Positions 44,689-53,711 of a stretch of 64,000 bases of DNA are shown piece by piece. Made by a program: the position numbers and the translations under genes. The notes below the pieces were generated by a model, which worked only from the letters and a program-made list of their open reading frames with translations, did no database searches and had not been told where the DNA came from. Location: NCBI RefSeq assembly GCF_034387475.1, contig NZ_JAXCIL010000001.1:2542001-2606000 (forward strand), in the 5' to 3' direction. Within the stretch, counting starts at the first letter, position 1. The number at the start of each line of letters is the position of its first letter. This DNA comes from Pseudomonas sp. Teo4. GTDB taxonomy: Bacteria; Pseudomonadota; Gammaproteobacteria; Pseudomonadales; Pseudomonadaceae.

Positions 44689-44714
44689 AGCGGTTGGTCA
44701 GCCGACCGCTTTTT
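44689..44714 (+). terminator. Rho-independent terminator of the hydroxylase operon
   Basis: AGCGGTTGG pairs with CCGACCGCT (one T-G pair) around TCAG, followed by TTTT. It lies 9 bp past the stop at 44679, in the convergent gap with the GntR gene. Confidence 0.85.
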
Positions 44715-44776
44715 CGGCTTGAGTTGAGGCAAACCCGAGGACTCCCCCCCCGTGCATTTGAGGGAGCCCCTTGGGG

Positions 44777-45463
44777 TTACTGCAGTGTCGAATGCTGTTG
44801 ACGAAGCACGTCCGTGACATGCTTGAGCGTTCCGCCAATGTGGTTACCGAGCAGCTCGACAGAAGCGTCTATATCGCGTGACAGCACCGCATCGACCAAT
44901 TGCTGATGCTCATCACCCTTATGCCGCTCGACACTCCGATGCAGAGCCGAAAACCGACGATAACGTTCGGCCTGGTCGAACAGCGAATCAATCAGCCGCA
45001 ACATCATGTCCGATGGGCAGGCCGAAAAGAGCGAAAAGTGAAATGCCTTGTGACGCTCTGACCAATCATCATCAAGGGCTACTGAAACGCTTCCAAGACG
45101 CTTTTCCACGACCTTGAGTCGATGGAAGGCACCGAGAACATCAGCTTCCCAAGCATCATCGCCATGACGAATAGCCTCGGCGAGCGCCTCACATTCCAGC
45201 AGACGCCGCAGTTGGGTGATCTGCTGGAAATCTTCGACGGACAGACGCGCAACACGAAATCCTTTGTTCTCGCTCGCTTCGACAATGCCTTCCTGAGCTA
45301 GCCGGTTCAGCGCCTCTCGAATCGGAGAGCTGCTCAATCCATAGCTCTGGGACAGTTCGGCCACCTTGAGCTTTTCGCCTGGTGCTAACTCACAACAGAT
45401 GATCGATTTCTTCATCTGCTGCAGGGCGACCTCAATCAGGGATCCGCCTTGTTGATTTTGCAT
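44777..45463 (-). CDS. GntR-family regulator with FCD domain
   Basis: A 228-residue regulator. The winged helix is at about 10-75 (ELAPGEKLKVAELSQSYGLSSSPIREALNRLAQEGIV, RVARLS). The FCD ligand domain has the metal-type His residues in HKAFHFSLF, EHQQLVDAVL and GNHIGGT. It lies between the two catabolic operons and its own promoter contains the same TGTGCA operators, so it is the probable repressor of the whole 38.4-53 kb block. The inducer would be an aromatic acid or ring-fission intermediate. Confidence 0.9.
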   Translation of the reverse strand: MQNQQGGSLIEVALQQMKKSIICCELAPGEKLKVAELSQSYGLSSSPIREALNRLAQEGIVEASENKGFRVARLSVEDFQQITQLRRLLECEALAEAIRHGDDAWEADVLGAFHRLKVVEKRLGSVSVALDDDWSERHKAFHFSLFSACPSDMMLRLIDSLFDQAERYRRFSALHRSVERHKGDEHQQLVDAVLSRDIDASVELLGNHIGGTLKHVTDVLRQQHSTLQ

Positions 45464-45496
45464 TTCACGGTTTCCATGGATGTTGCATGCTTTGTG

Positions 45497-45526
45497 ATTT
45501 TATGCACAAAAAAATGTTTGTGCAAA
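45497..45526 (-). promoter_or_regulatory. GntR gene promoter with two operators
   Basis: On the minus strand TTGCAC, 17 bp, TAAAAT forms a good sigma-70 promoter (-35 at 45520-45525, -10 at 45497-45502). TTTGTGCAAA (45517-45526) overlaps the -35, and TTTTATGCACAAA (45498-45510) overlaps the -10, which implies autorepression. Confidence 0.65.
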
Positions 45527-45805
45527 TTGCGCCGCTGACAAAAGCAAAACACCGCCCTTCACGTCCCCGCCGACTGAACCTGGCCTTCCGCTTGGGTCGC
45601 ACGCTCTGGAAGCGCCTGATGTTTGTCGACGACCTACGCACCTCCAAACAGAAAGCGCTCGCCCCCCCTGGGCAATCCTGAAGCGATCACCAATCCAGCG
45701 TCCTTGCACAGTTGCCGGTCTGACGAGAAGACCGATTTCAGCAAGCTTCTTCTAGCCGAATCGTTCGCCGGATTGGCATTGCGGTGAAGGCCATCGCTTT
45801 TTTCC

Positions 45806-45845
45806 TTGACTTCCTCTTGGTCGCCAACCTATTTTTGTGCACAAA
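45806..45845 (+). promoter_or_regulatory. Promoter and palindromic operator of the 45.9 kb operon
   Basis: TTGACT (45806-45811), 18 bp, TATTTT (45830-45835) is a likely sigma-70 promoter. The perfect palindrome TTTGTGCACAAA (45834-45845) overlaps the -10 and start point. A further half-like site AATGCACAAAC lies at 45874-45884. The words match those at 41.4 and 45.5 kb. The rest of the 434-bp gap has no gene. Confidence 0.65.
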
Positions 45846-45897
45846 GCATCACATAACGCAAAATAACAACAACAATGCACAAACCGAGAGGCTAAAA

Positions 45898-46338
45898 ATG
45901 CATAGCCGACAAACCCTCGATTTCAACGAAATCAGCACGTTGCTTGATGCAGCTATTGCTGAAGCGACCCGCCACGACTGGAAGGTTTCTGTAGCGGTCG
46001 TCGATGACGGCGGACACCTGGTGGCTTTTCGCAGGTTGGCCGGAGCAACGGCCTCGTCAGCTCAAATCGCCATTGATAAAGCCCGCAGCGCCGCGCTTAC
46101 CCAGCGCCCTACCCGGTTCTTCGCCGAGATGTTGAACAGTGGCGTGGCCGGCACTGCCTCTTTGGCCGGAGTGATCCCAATGATCGGTGGCCTTCCGCTT
46201 CTACAGCGTGGTCAATGCCTCGGCGGCATAGCCGCCAGCGGCGTGAAGGCCCAGTTCGATGAACAGATTGCCGCTGCCGGCACGAAAGCGATTGGCTGTT
46301 TGGAGCACCCCAGCACCGGATCTAAGGAGAGCCAATAG
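45898..46338 (+). CDS. HbpS/GlcG-like small protein
   Basis: A 146-residue protein of the HbpS-like/GlcG (PF03928) family. It has VSVAVVDDGGHLVAFRRLAGA, SAQIAIDKARSAALTQRPT, GVIPMIGGLPLLQRGQCLGGIAASG and DEQIAAAGTKAI. Members bind haem, cobalamin-like ligands or small aromatics, and often lie in aromatic catabolic operons with no settled reaction. ATG 45898 with AGAGG 6 bp upstream. The longer in-frame reading from 45784 runs through the promoter and operator. First gene of the envelope-protein operon. Confidence 0.86.
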   Translation: MHSRQTLDFNEISTLLDAAIAEATRHDWKVSVAVVDDGGHLVAFRRLAGATASSAQIAIDKARSAALTQRPTRFFAEMLNSGVAGTASLAGVIPMIGGLPLLQRGQCLGGIAASGVKAQFDEQIAAAGTKAIGCLEHPSTGSKESQ

Positions 46339-46412
46339 CGCTGCCAAGCACAGCATCCGTCTCTACGGATGGAGCCCCCTGTAATAACAACAAGAATGCA
46401 GAAGAGGTATCC

Positions 46413-48056
46413 ATGAACACCAAGCAACGCCGTCCTACTACACCGCTTCTTGCCCGCCATGGCGCCAAGGCCAGCACGCTCAGCATCGCCTTGGCATTGT
46501 GTTCGGCAGAGGTCATGGCTTTCCAGTTCGACACCGGAGTCGAGGGCCTCAAAACCAGCTGGGACAACACCATCAAGTACAGCAATGCCTGGCGCCTGAA
46601 CGAGCGCGCCGACAACGTGATGGCGTCCTCACCGAACCCGAACAAGGATGACGGCGACCGCAACTTCAGCACCGGGTTGATCTCGAACCGCTTCGACCTG
46701 CTGTCCGAGCTTGATATCAAGTATGGCGATGTCGGTGCTCGGCTCAGCGGTGCTGCCTGGTACGACACGGTCTACAACGAAAACAACGACAACAACTCGC
46801 CCGCCACCGCCAACCCAGTGAGCGTTGACTACAACGAATTCACGGACAAGACCCGCGACCTGCATGGCCGGGATGCCGAGGTTCTTGACGCGTTCGTGTA
46901 TGGCGCACGAGACATTGGCTCGACACGCCTGTCGGCACGGCTGGGGCAGTTCAACCAGATTTATGGTGAAAGCCTGTTCTTCGGCGCTAACGGCATCGCC
47001 AATGCACAGAGCACTGTTGACCTCGTCAAGCTGCAATCGGTGCCTGGCTCACAGTTCAAGGAAATCCTCCTTCCCACCGAGCAGTTCTCCTTCAACTGGC
47101 AGCTCACCGACACCGTCAGCGTCGGGGCTTACTATCAGTTCGAATGGAACAAAACGCGCCTGCCAGGTTCGGGGAGCTACTTCAGTGCAGGTGACTTTGT
47201 AGGGGAAGGCGCCGAGCGTGTGTTCTTTGCCGGTGGGCCTCTGCTACATGGCCACGACATTGATGCCAAAGACTCTGGCCAGTTCGGCGCCCAGATCCGC
47301 TTTGCCCTCGACGACTGGGAGTTCGGCCTGTACGCGGCGCGCTACCACGACAAGACGCCTATCTGGTATTTCCGTCCGACCTTCCTCGGCGGTGACGGCA
47401 CCTTCGTCAATGTCTATCCCGAAGACATAAAGGTTTATGGCGCCAGTTTCAGTACCCTCGTAGGGGAAGCCAACGTCGCGGGTGAAATCTCCATGCGTGT
47501 CGACACCCCTCTTGCCCCGAATGGCGGAGTGGTGGTCACCGGCGACATGACCGCAGACAACAACAGCAATCCGCTCTACCCCATCGGCGACTCGCTCCAT
47601 GCCCAATTGTCGATGGTCAACGTATACGGCGGCTCGGCGCTGTGGGACGGCGCGTCTCTGGTAGGCGAAGTTGCCTTTAACCGTCGTCTCAAGGTGAAGA
47701 AGAACGCTCAGAACCTCGATCCGAACACCACTCGCGACGCCTACTCCCTGCGCTTCACCTTTGAGCCCCAGTACTTCCAAGTGATACCTGGCGTCGATGT
47801 GCAAATGCCCATCACCGTTGGTTACACGCCGTATGGTCGCTCCTCGGTCACCCCCCAAGCGTTCTCTCCAGAACATGGCGGCGACATCACGCTCGCGCTC
47901 AAGGCCGACTACCAGAAGCAATGGTATGCGTCCCTCAGCTACACCAATTTCTTTGGCGATGGCGGCCCCATCATCGGCCCGGACAACAACTACTCCTTCG
48001 AGCAAACCCTGAAGGACAGGGACTTCATTGCCTTCTCGATCCAGCGCACCTTCTGA
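46413..48056 (+). CDS. DUF1302-family outer-membrane beta-barrel protein
   Basis: A 547-residue secreted protein. A signal peptide ends at about VMA/FQF (residue 37-38). The mature part is rich in alternating aromatic/polar strands and ends in QRTF, a C-terminal Phe typical of outer-membrane barrels. The pattern FQFDTGVEGLKTSWDNTIKYS and RLGQFNQIYGESLFFGANGIANAQ is DUF1302. It always seems to be paired with DUF1329, as here 18 bp downstream. Such pairs accompany pathways for hydrophobic compounds and probably act as a channel or lipid/aromatic carrier in the envelope. Confidence 0.9.
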   Translation: MNTKQRRPTTPLLARHGAKASTLSIALALCSAEVMAFQFDTGVEGLKTSWDNTIKYSNAWRLNERADNVMASSPNPNKDDGDRNFSTGLISNRFDLLSELDIKYGDVGARLSGAAWYDTVYNENNDNNSPATANPVSVDYNEFTDKTRDLHGRDAEVLDAFVYGARDIGSTRLSARLGQFNQIYGESLFFGANGIANAQSTVDLVKLQSVPGSQFKEILLPTEQFSFNWQLTDTVSVGAYYQFEWNKTRLPGSGSYFSAGDFVGEGAERVFFAGGPLLHGHDIDAKDSGQFGAQIRFALDDWEFGLYAARYHDKTPIWYFRPTFLGGDGTFVNVYPEDIKVYGASFSTLVGEANVAGEISMRVDTPLAPNGGVVVTGDMTADNNSNPLYPIGDSLHAQLSMVNVYGGSALWDGASLVGEVAFNRRLKVKKNAQNLDPNTTRDAYSLRFTFEPQYFQVIPGVDVQMPITVGYTPYGRSSVTPQAFSPEHGGDITLALKADYQKQWYASLSYTNFFGDGGPIIGPDNNYSFEQTLKDRDFIAFSIQRTF

Positions 48057-48074
48057 TCTCCGGAGAACAATAAA

Positions 48075-49424
48075 ATGAAAAGACACGCTCTGTTGATGAC
48101 CGCCCTTGCTGCCAGCCTTGCAGTCAGCCACGTACTCGCCGCTGTCTCGCCCCAAGAGGCCGAAACACTGAAAAGCTCGCTCACTCCGCTGGGGGCAGAA
48201 CGGGCGGGCAATGCCGATGGAAGCATCCCTGCCTGGAATGGCGGCCTCACCAAGGAAGTCTCGGGCGCGAAGTTCGGCGATGTAACAGCCGATCCGTTCC
48301 CGGGCGAGAAACCCGTACTGCGCATCACCGCAGCCAATGCCGGCCAATACGCCAATAAGCTCAGTGAAGGCACCCAGGCTTTGCTGAAGAAGTATCCGAA
48401 TAGCTTCTTCCTGGATGTCTACCCGACGCACCGCACCGCCGCAGCCCCACAGTGGGTCTATGACAACACCCAGGCCAACGCCACGCGTTGCCAACTGACA
48501 GAGAACGGCCTGTCGGTGAAAGGCTGCTACGGCGGCATCCCGTTCCCGATTCCGAAATCCGGCAGCGAGCTGATCTGGAACTTCCTCCTGCGTGTCGAGG
48601 CCGAGTCCATCGAGATGGGCTACCGCAACACCATCGGCAATGCGGACGGTTCGCGCACGATGGCCAGTCGAGGCGTTGAGAACTGGCAATACCCCTACTA
48701 CTACAAGGATGGCAACGCGGACAAATGGTCTGGGCAGTATGTGCTGCTGCGTTTTCTCACCAATGAACCACCATTCAAAGCCGGTGAATCACTGGTCACT
48801 CATGACAGCATCAACGCCGCCAGCCCACGGGACGCTTGGCAGTATCTGGTCGGCCAGCGCCGTGTTCGACGTGCGCCAACGGTAGGTTATGACACCCCGG
48901 ACTTCGTGGCCTCTGGTGCCAACTACTTTGACGAGGTGCATGGCTTCATCGGCCACCCGGATCGTTACGAGTGGAAGCTGATTGGCAAGAAAGAAATGTA
49001 CATCCCGTACAACCTCAACAATTTCCACTCGCTCAAGCCAGATGAAGTGAACACCAAGGACGTCCTCAACCCCGAAAAAATGCGTTGGGAGCTGCACCGC
49101 GTATGGGAGGTTGAAGCCACCGTCGCGCCTGGTAAGCGTCATGCCGTGCCGAAGCGTCGGTTCTTTATCGATGAGGACAGCTGGACGATCGCCTTGGCCG
49201 ACGGCTACGACGCTCAAGGCAAGCTCTGGCGCGTCAATCAGGCACTGCCATTCGTGGTGCCATCCATCCCCGCCGTCGTGGTCAAACCGGTCGTGATCTA
49301 CAACCTGCAGGCCGGCACCTACAGCGTGGTGCAAGGGCTCAATGGAGAGCGCTATTCGGTCGTGCCGCGCAAGGCCGAAAACTTCTTCACCGGCAACGCG
49401 GTTGCATCTGATTCCGCACGCTGA
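48075..49424 (+). CDS. DUF1329-family periplasmic protein
   Basis: A 449-residue exported protein with a signal peptide ending near VLA/AVS (residues 22-23). Its fold is related to the LolA/LolB lipoprotein carriers (known for DUF1329). The motif VSPQEAETLKSSLTPLGAERAGNADGSIPAWNGG is the family start, and DEVHGFIGHPDRYEWKLIGKKEMYIPYN is well conserved. It lies 18 bp after the DUF1302 gene, as usual. Probably carries a hydrophobic ligand across the periplasm to or from the DUF1302 barrel. Confidence 0.9.
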   Translation: MKRHALLMTALAASLAVSHVLAAVSPQEAETLKSSLTPLGAERAGNADGSIPAWNGGLTKEVSGAKFGDVTADPFPGEKPVLRITAANAGQYANKLSEGTQALLKKYPNSFFLDVYPTHRTAAAPQWVYDNTQANATRCQLTENGLSVKGCYGGIPFPIPKSGSELIWNFLLRVEAESIEMGYRNTIGNADGSRTMASRGVENWQYPYYYKDGNADKWSGQYVLLRFLTNEPPFKAGESLVTHDSINAASPRDAWQYLVGQRRVRRAPTVGYDTPDFVASGANYFDEVHGFIGHPDRYEWKLIGKKEMYIPYNLNNFHSLKPDEVNTKDVLNPEKMRWELHRVWEVEATVAPGKRHAVPKRRFFIDEDSWTIALADGYDAQGKLWRVNQALPFVVPSIPAVVVKPVVIYNLQAGTYSVVQGLNGERYSVVPRKAENFFTGNAVASDSAR

Positions 49425-49438
49425 TCCCAGGCCTTAAG

Positions 49439-49463
49439 GGCGGGCGAATCGAGCCCGCCTTTC
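49439..49463 (+). terminator. Attenuating hairpin between DUF1329 and the YCF48-like gene
   Basis: GGCGGGC (49439-49445) pairs with GCCCGCC (49453-49459) around GAATCGA, followed by TTTCTTC. It is probably a partial terminator that lowers expression of the YCF48 and MMPL genes compared with the two before. Confidence 0.7.
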
Positions 49464-49479
49464 TTCGAGGTATCCTTCG

Positions 49480-50583
49480 ATGCAACGAATATTGATTGGC
49501 GGGCTTGCCCTGACCCTGAGCCTTGGCATGACGGGCGTCAGCGTGGCGGATGAATCGGTGCTGACCGAACCGTTACAACAGTCATCGCTGCACAGTGCAT
49601 TAGCCCAACGCTCCTTGATGCTTGATGTCACTCATGCGGGCAATGCGTTGGTGGCTGTCGGCGAGCGTGGTTTCGTCCTTCGCTCCGAAGATGGAGGGCA
49701 GTCTTGGCAGCAGGTCGATACACCCGTCAGCGTCACTCTTACCCGTGTGGTTTTTCCGACTCCCGAGCAAGGTTGGGCCGTAGGTCACGCGGGCGTTGTG
49801 CTTCACACCGGTGATGGGGGGCGCAGCTGGAAGCTGCAACTGGAGGGGCGGCAGGCATCCCAATTGGTCGTAGAGGCCGCTCAAAAGCGGTTTGAGCTTG
49901 AGCCAAACGCGCTCAATGAAAAGCGCGCTTCCAGCGCACGCAGCCTGCTCGAAGACGGCCCTGACAAGCCCTTCCTGGATGTGCACTTTTTCGACGATGC
50001 GCACGGTATTGTCGTGGGTGCCTACGGCTTGGCATTCGCCACCGACAATGGCGGGAACAGCTGGCACCCCATCGACCAACGCCTCGAAAACCCTGGCGCT
50101 ATGCACTTGTATGGCATCCAGCAGATCGATGACAAGCTGTTCATCGTCGGCGAACAAGGTTTGCTGCTGCGCTCGAGCGATCAAGGCGCCACGTTTGAAA
50201 CGCTGACCTCTCCTGCCACCGGCACGTTGTTCGGCTTAGTCCCTACGGGCCAGCACGGCCTGCTCGCATTCGGCCTTCGCGGCAAGAGCTATTTTTCCAA
50301 CGATGCCGGTGACAGCTGGCAACCCGTTGCCAACCCAAGCCCCATAACCATCACCGCCGGAACGCTCCTCAGCGATGGGAGCACGTTGCTGGTCGACGAG
50401 TCTGGTCGGCTCTTGACGAGCAAAGATCCGAAACACGGCTTTACCGCTATCACGCTTCCGGAGCCGAGCTATCTCACAGGATTAATTGAGCTAGGCGCTG
50501 GCAAACTCGTACTGAGCAGTGCACGTGGCGTGTCGCGCATTAACCTTGATGAGCTGAATCGGAGCGCCACTCGTGAACAGTAA
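49480..50583 (+). CDS. YCF48-like beta-propeller protein
   Basis: A 367-residue exported protein with a signal peptide (cleavage near SVA/DES, residues 23-24). The body has repeated Asp-box blades: SEDGGQSWQQV, TGDGGRSWKLQ, TDNGGNSWHPI, SSDQGATFETL and SNDAGDSWQPV. This is the PSII stability factor HCF136/YCF48-type propeller seen next to MMPL transporters in the DUF1302/1329 cassettes. It overlaps the MMPL gene by 11 bp, so translation is coupled. Likely a periplasmic partner of the transporter. Confidence 0.9.
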   Translation: MQRILIGGLALTLSLGMTGVSVADESVLTEPLQQSSLHSALAQRSLMLDVTHAGNALVAVGERGFVLRSEDGGQSWQQVDTPVSVTLTRVVFPTPEQGWAVGHAGVVLHTGDGGRSWKLQLEGRQASQLVVEAAQKRFELEPNALNEKRASSARSLLEDGPDKPFLDVHFFDDAHGIVVGAYGLAFATDNGGNSWHPIDQRLENPGAMHLYGIQQIDDKLFIVGEQGLLLRSSDQGATFETLTSPATGTLFGLVPTGQHGLLAFGLRGKSYFSNDAGDSWQPVANPSPITITAGTLLSDGSTLLVDESGRLLTSKDPKHGFTAITLPEPSYLTGLIELGAGKLVLSSARGVSRINLDELNRSATREQ

Positions 50584-52999
50584 AGTAACCGCCCCACAGT
50601 CCGGTGCAGAAAACGCGATTGCGCTTTTTGATCCTCGCTCAGGAAGCTTGCCCGAGCGATTGCTGTTCCGGTACCGCCGGATGATCGTCTTGCTCTGCCT
50701 GCTGGTAAGCGCCAGCCTTGCCTGGCAAGCGCAGCACCTGCGTTTAAGCGCTGCGTTCGAGAGCATGATCCCGATCGATCATCCCTATATTCAAAACTAC
50801 TTCCAATTCCGCGGGCAGCTCGGTGAAGGCGGCAATACGCTACGAATCGCTGTGAAAAGCAACGACGGCTCCATCTACAACGCCGCTTACCTGGAATCAC
50901 TGAAGCAGCTTAACGACGAGCTCTTCCTGCTGACGGGGGTAGATCGCCCCTACATGAAGTCGCTGTGGACGCCGGCCACTCGATGGATTGGGGTCACTGA
51001 AGAGGGGTTCGACGGCGGCCCCGTCATTCCGGAAAACTATGACGGGTCGGCGACAAGTATCGAGCAGGTGCGACAGAACGTTGAGCGCTCTGGTGAGATC
51101 GGCAGACTGGTAGCGCCGAACTTGCAATCGAGCGTCATTATCCTCCCACTTCAGGATGCGGCCACTGCAGGTTCCGATAGCGCCTTGGACTATCGAGCCC
51201 TCTCCCAGCAACTCGACAAGCTGCGCGAAAAATACAGCAACGAACACACCAGCATCGCCATCACCGGCTTTGCCAAAGTGGTGGGCGACCTCATGGATGG
51301 CCTGGCACTGATGCAGTTGTTCTTCGCCGGCACCCTGATCATCTGTGCCTTGGTGCTCTATTGGTATACCCGCTGCCTGCGCAGCACCCTGCTGGTACTG
51401 CTGTGCTCGGTGATTGCCGTCGTGTGGTTGCTCGGCCTGTTAGCCTCACTGGGCTACAACCTGGATCCCTACTCGATTCTGGTGCCATTCCTGATCTTTG
51501 CCATCGGTCTGTCCCATGGCGCGCAAAAAATGAACGGCATCATGCAGGACATCGGTCGTGGTGCAGACAAACTCACTGCGGCGCGCCTGACTTTCCGCAG
51601 GCTGTTCCTGACCGGTGCAATGGCGTTGCTGGCTGACGCGGTCGGCTTTGCCGTGTTGATGATCATCAATATCCCGGTCATCCAGGATCTGGCGGTTACC
51701 GCCACTATCGGTGTGCTTGTGCTGGTTCTGACCAACCTTGTATTGCTACCTGTGCTGCTCTCCTACACAGGTGTGAGCAAGACTGCTGCACGCCGCGAGG
51801 CAGAGTCGGAACAAAAGGCACACGATCAACGGGAAGCCCGGCATTCGCTGTGGAGTTTTTTGGATCGTTTCACCCGTCCAGGTCGTTGGAGTAATGGCGC
51901 ACTGATCATCGCAAGTGCGCTGGCAGCCACGGGCTTTGCCGTCAGCCTGCACCTCAAGGTCGGTGATCTTGATCCAGGTGCGCCGGAGCTGCGTGCGGAG
52001 TCTCGCTACAACCAGGACAATGCCTTCATGGTCAGCAACTATGCGGCGAGCAGCGATAAGTACGTCGTCATGGTCAAGACACCACAGTACTACTGCGCCA
52101 ACTACGAAACCCTGGTCAAAGTCGATGCGCTTGAGGCCCGATTGCAGCAGCTCCCTGGAGTCGTCTCGACATCTTCCCTGGCAGCACTGAGTAAACAGGC
52201 CGCAGCCGGGATGAACGAGGGCAGCCTCACCTGGTACGAAATCCCCCGCAACCAGGGCTTGCTTAACGCCATCATCACGCGGGCCCCACGAGAGCTGTTC
52301 AATCAGAACTGTGACCTTCTGACCATCAACGTGTTCCTCGCCGACCACAAAGCCGACACCCTCACCCGCGTAGTCAACACAGTCGAAGCATTCGCAGCGG
52401 CGAACAACAGTGAGAGCCTTCAGTTCATGTCGGCAGCCGGCAACGCGGGGATTGAAGCCGCAACCAACATCGTCGTGAAGAAAGCGAACTTGCAAATGCT
52501 GGTGATGGTTTACGCGGCGGTGACCATCCTCTGTTTCATCACCTTCCGCTCATGGCGCGCAGTGGTCTGCACCGTTCTCCCTCTGATGCTCACCTCTATC
52601 CTGTGTGAAGCGCTGATGGTTGGCCTAGGGATCGGCCTGAAGGTCGCAACCCTTCCTGTGATCGCCTTGGGCGTGGGGATTGGCGTCGACTATTCGCTAT
52701 ACATTCTTAGCGTAACGCTAGCCAATCTTCGGACAGGCCAGTCCTTGTCCCGGGCTTACTACCTGGCCTTGTTGTCTACCGGCAAAGTGGTGATCTTGAC
52801 CGGTGTAACGCTCGGCATCGCAGTGGCCACCTGGGCGTTTTCTCCCATCAAATTCCAAGCGGACATGGGCATCCTGCTGGCCTTCATGTTCATCTGGAAC
52901 ATGCTTGGAGCGCTCATCCTTACCCCCGCGTTGGCCAGGCTTTTCCTTCCAAAACATCACATCCATCCACTGTCCGACCGCATACAGGCAGCACGCTGA
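50573..52999 (+). CDS. MMPL/RND-superfamily inner-membrane transporter
   Basis: An 808-residue RND-type transporter with 12 predicted membrane segments in two repeats. Each repeat has a large periplasmic loop (LRLSAAFESMIPIDHPYIQNYFQFRGQLGEGGN; LKVGDLDPGAPELRAESRYNQD). LPVIALGVGIGVDYSLYILS in segment 10 is the conserved sterol-sensing/MMPL signature. GTG start inside the YCF48 gene. It belongs to the MmpL/HpnN/SSD-like group for lipids and hydrophobic compounds. With DUF1302, DUF1329 and YCF48 it makes a likely trans-envelope uptake or export system. Confidence 0.92.
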   Translation: MNSKVTAPQSGAENAIALFDPRSGSLPERLLFRYRRMIVLLCLLVSASLAWQAQHLRLSAAFESMIPIDHPYIQNYFQFRGQLGEGGNTLRIAVKSNDGSIYNAAYLESLKQLNDELFLLTGVDRPYMKSLWTPATRWIGVTEEGFDGGPVIPENYDGSATSIEQVRQNVERSGEIGRLVAPNLQSSVIILPLQDAATAGSDSALDYRALSQQLDKLREKYSNEHTSIAITGFAKVVGDLMDGLALMQLFFAGTLIICALVLYWYTRCLRSTLLVLLCSVIAVVWLLGLLASLGYNLDPYSILVPFLIFAIGLSHGAQKMNGIMQDIGRGADKLTAARLTFRRLFLTGAMALLADAVGFAVLMIINIPVIQDLAVTATIGVLVLVLTNLVLLPVLLSYTGVSKTAARREAESEQKAHDQREARHSLWSFLDRFTRPGRWSNGALIIASALAATGFAVSLHLKVGDLDPGAPELRAESRYNQDNAFMVSNYAASSDKYVVMVKTPQYYCANYETLVKVDALEARLQQLPGVVSTSSLAALSKQAAAGMNEGSLTWYEIPRNQGLLNAIITRAPRELFNQNCDLLTINVFLADHKADTLTRVVNTVEAFAAANNSESLQFMSAAGNAGIEAATNIVVKKANLQMLVMVYAAVTILCFITFRSWRAVVCTVLPLMLTSILCEALMVGLGIGLKVATLPVIALGVGIGVDYSLYILSVTLANLRTGQSLSRAYYLALLSTGKVVILTGVTLGIAVATWAFSPIKFQADMGILLAFMFIWNMLGALILTPALARLFLPKHHIHPLSDRIQAAR

Positions 53000-53711
53000 T
53001 CAGCAAGGACAAATGCACTCCGCCGACCCGCTTCAGAGCAGGTCGGTGTGATACAGCCGCATCCTAGCCGCCTCTCAAGAGTAGAAGACCCGATTGGCGT
53101 CCATTAATCAGGCCTTCGATCATGTTGACGACGAGGCCTGACCGACATAAGCACACCCTATGTTGTCGAACATGCGAAACAGGGCTTATGCGTCGAGAGA
53201 GTTAGAGGCACAGGCGGCGGCCTACCGCAAAGCAAGCGACCGCAAGTAACGTATTTTTGGGGAGCCTTCAGGCTCACTCCTCACCGTTGGCTAACAACAT
53301 GCAGGTCTACCTATGACTAATCACTAAGACCCGTGAGCAGACCGTTAACGCGCTTCGCCTGCTGTATGACAACCTCACACAGTGGCTAACCATCCCTCGG
53401 GGTACGACGCGACACAGTAGCGGATGCCCCTGCCTTTGCCGAAGCCTGCAAGAACACAAAAAACTGTCTACAAAGCACACTCCAGCACTGCCATTGCTCT
53501 TGAGGCACGCAGGCAGGCCGACGATATTCAGCGAATCATCATCTTGTCATTTATATGAATGACATCGTACATCACGGATGAAAAATGATAGCAGGCTACC
53601 AAATTTGATACAAAATATTTTGTCGCGGCTTGTCAATGACACGATTGTCGCAGGGCGGCCTGAAGAGCAGACGCCGGCTTGCGCAGAACCAAGCCGACGC
53701 CTGACACGGCC
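53000..53711. other. Convergent intergenic stretch (712 bp) without a confident gene
   Basis: This lies between the ends of the MMPL and semialdehyde dehydrogenase genes. It holds a weak hairpin CCGACC/GGTCGG (53023-53046) after MMPL, a 5-bp stem (53262-53275) and a perfect inverted repeat TGTCATT-TATATG-AATGACA (53545-53564). Part of 53330-53420 reads as coding-like sequence without a start, perhaps a gene remnant. No mobile element is recognisable. Confidence 0.5.

Noticed and set aside
47244..48689. A 481-codon minus-strand frame opposite DUF1302/DUF1329
   Set aside because: It spans two real genes and their intergenic gap on the opposite strand. No family fits.
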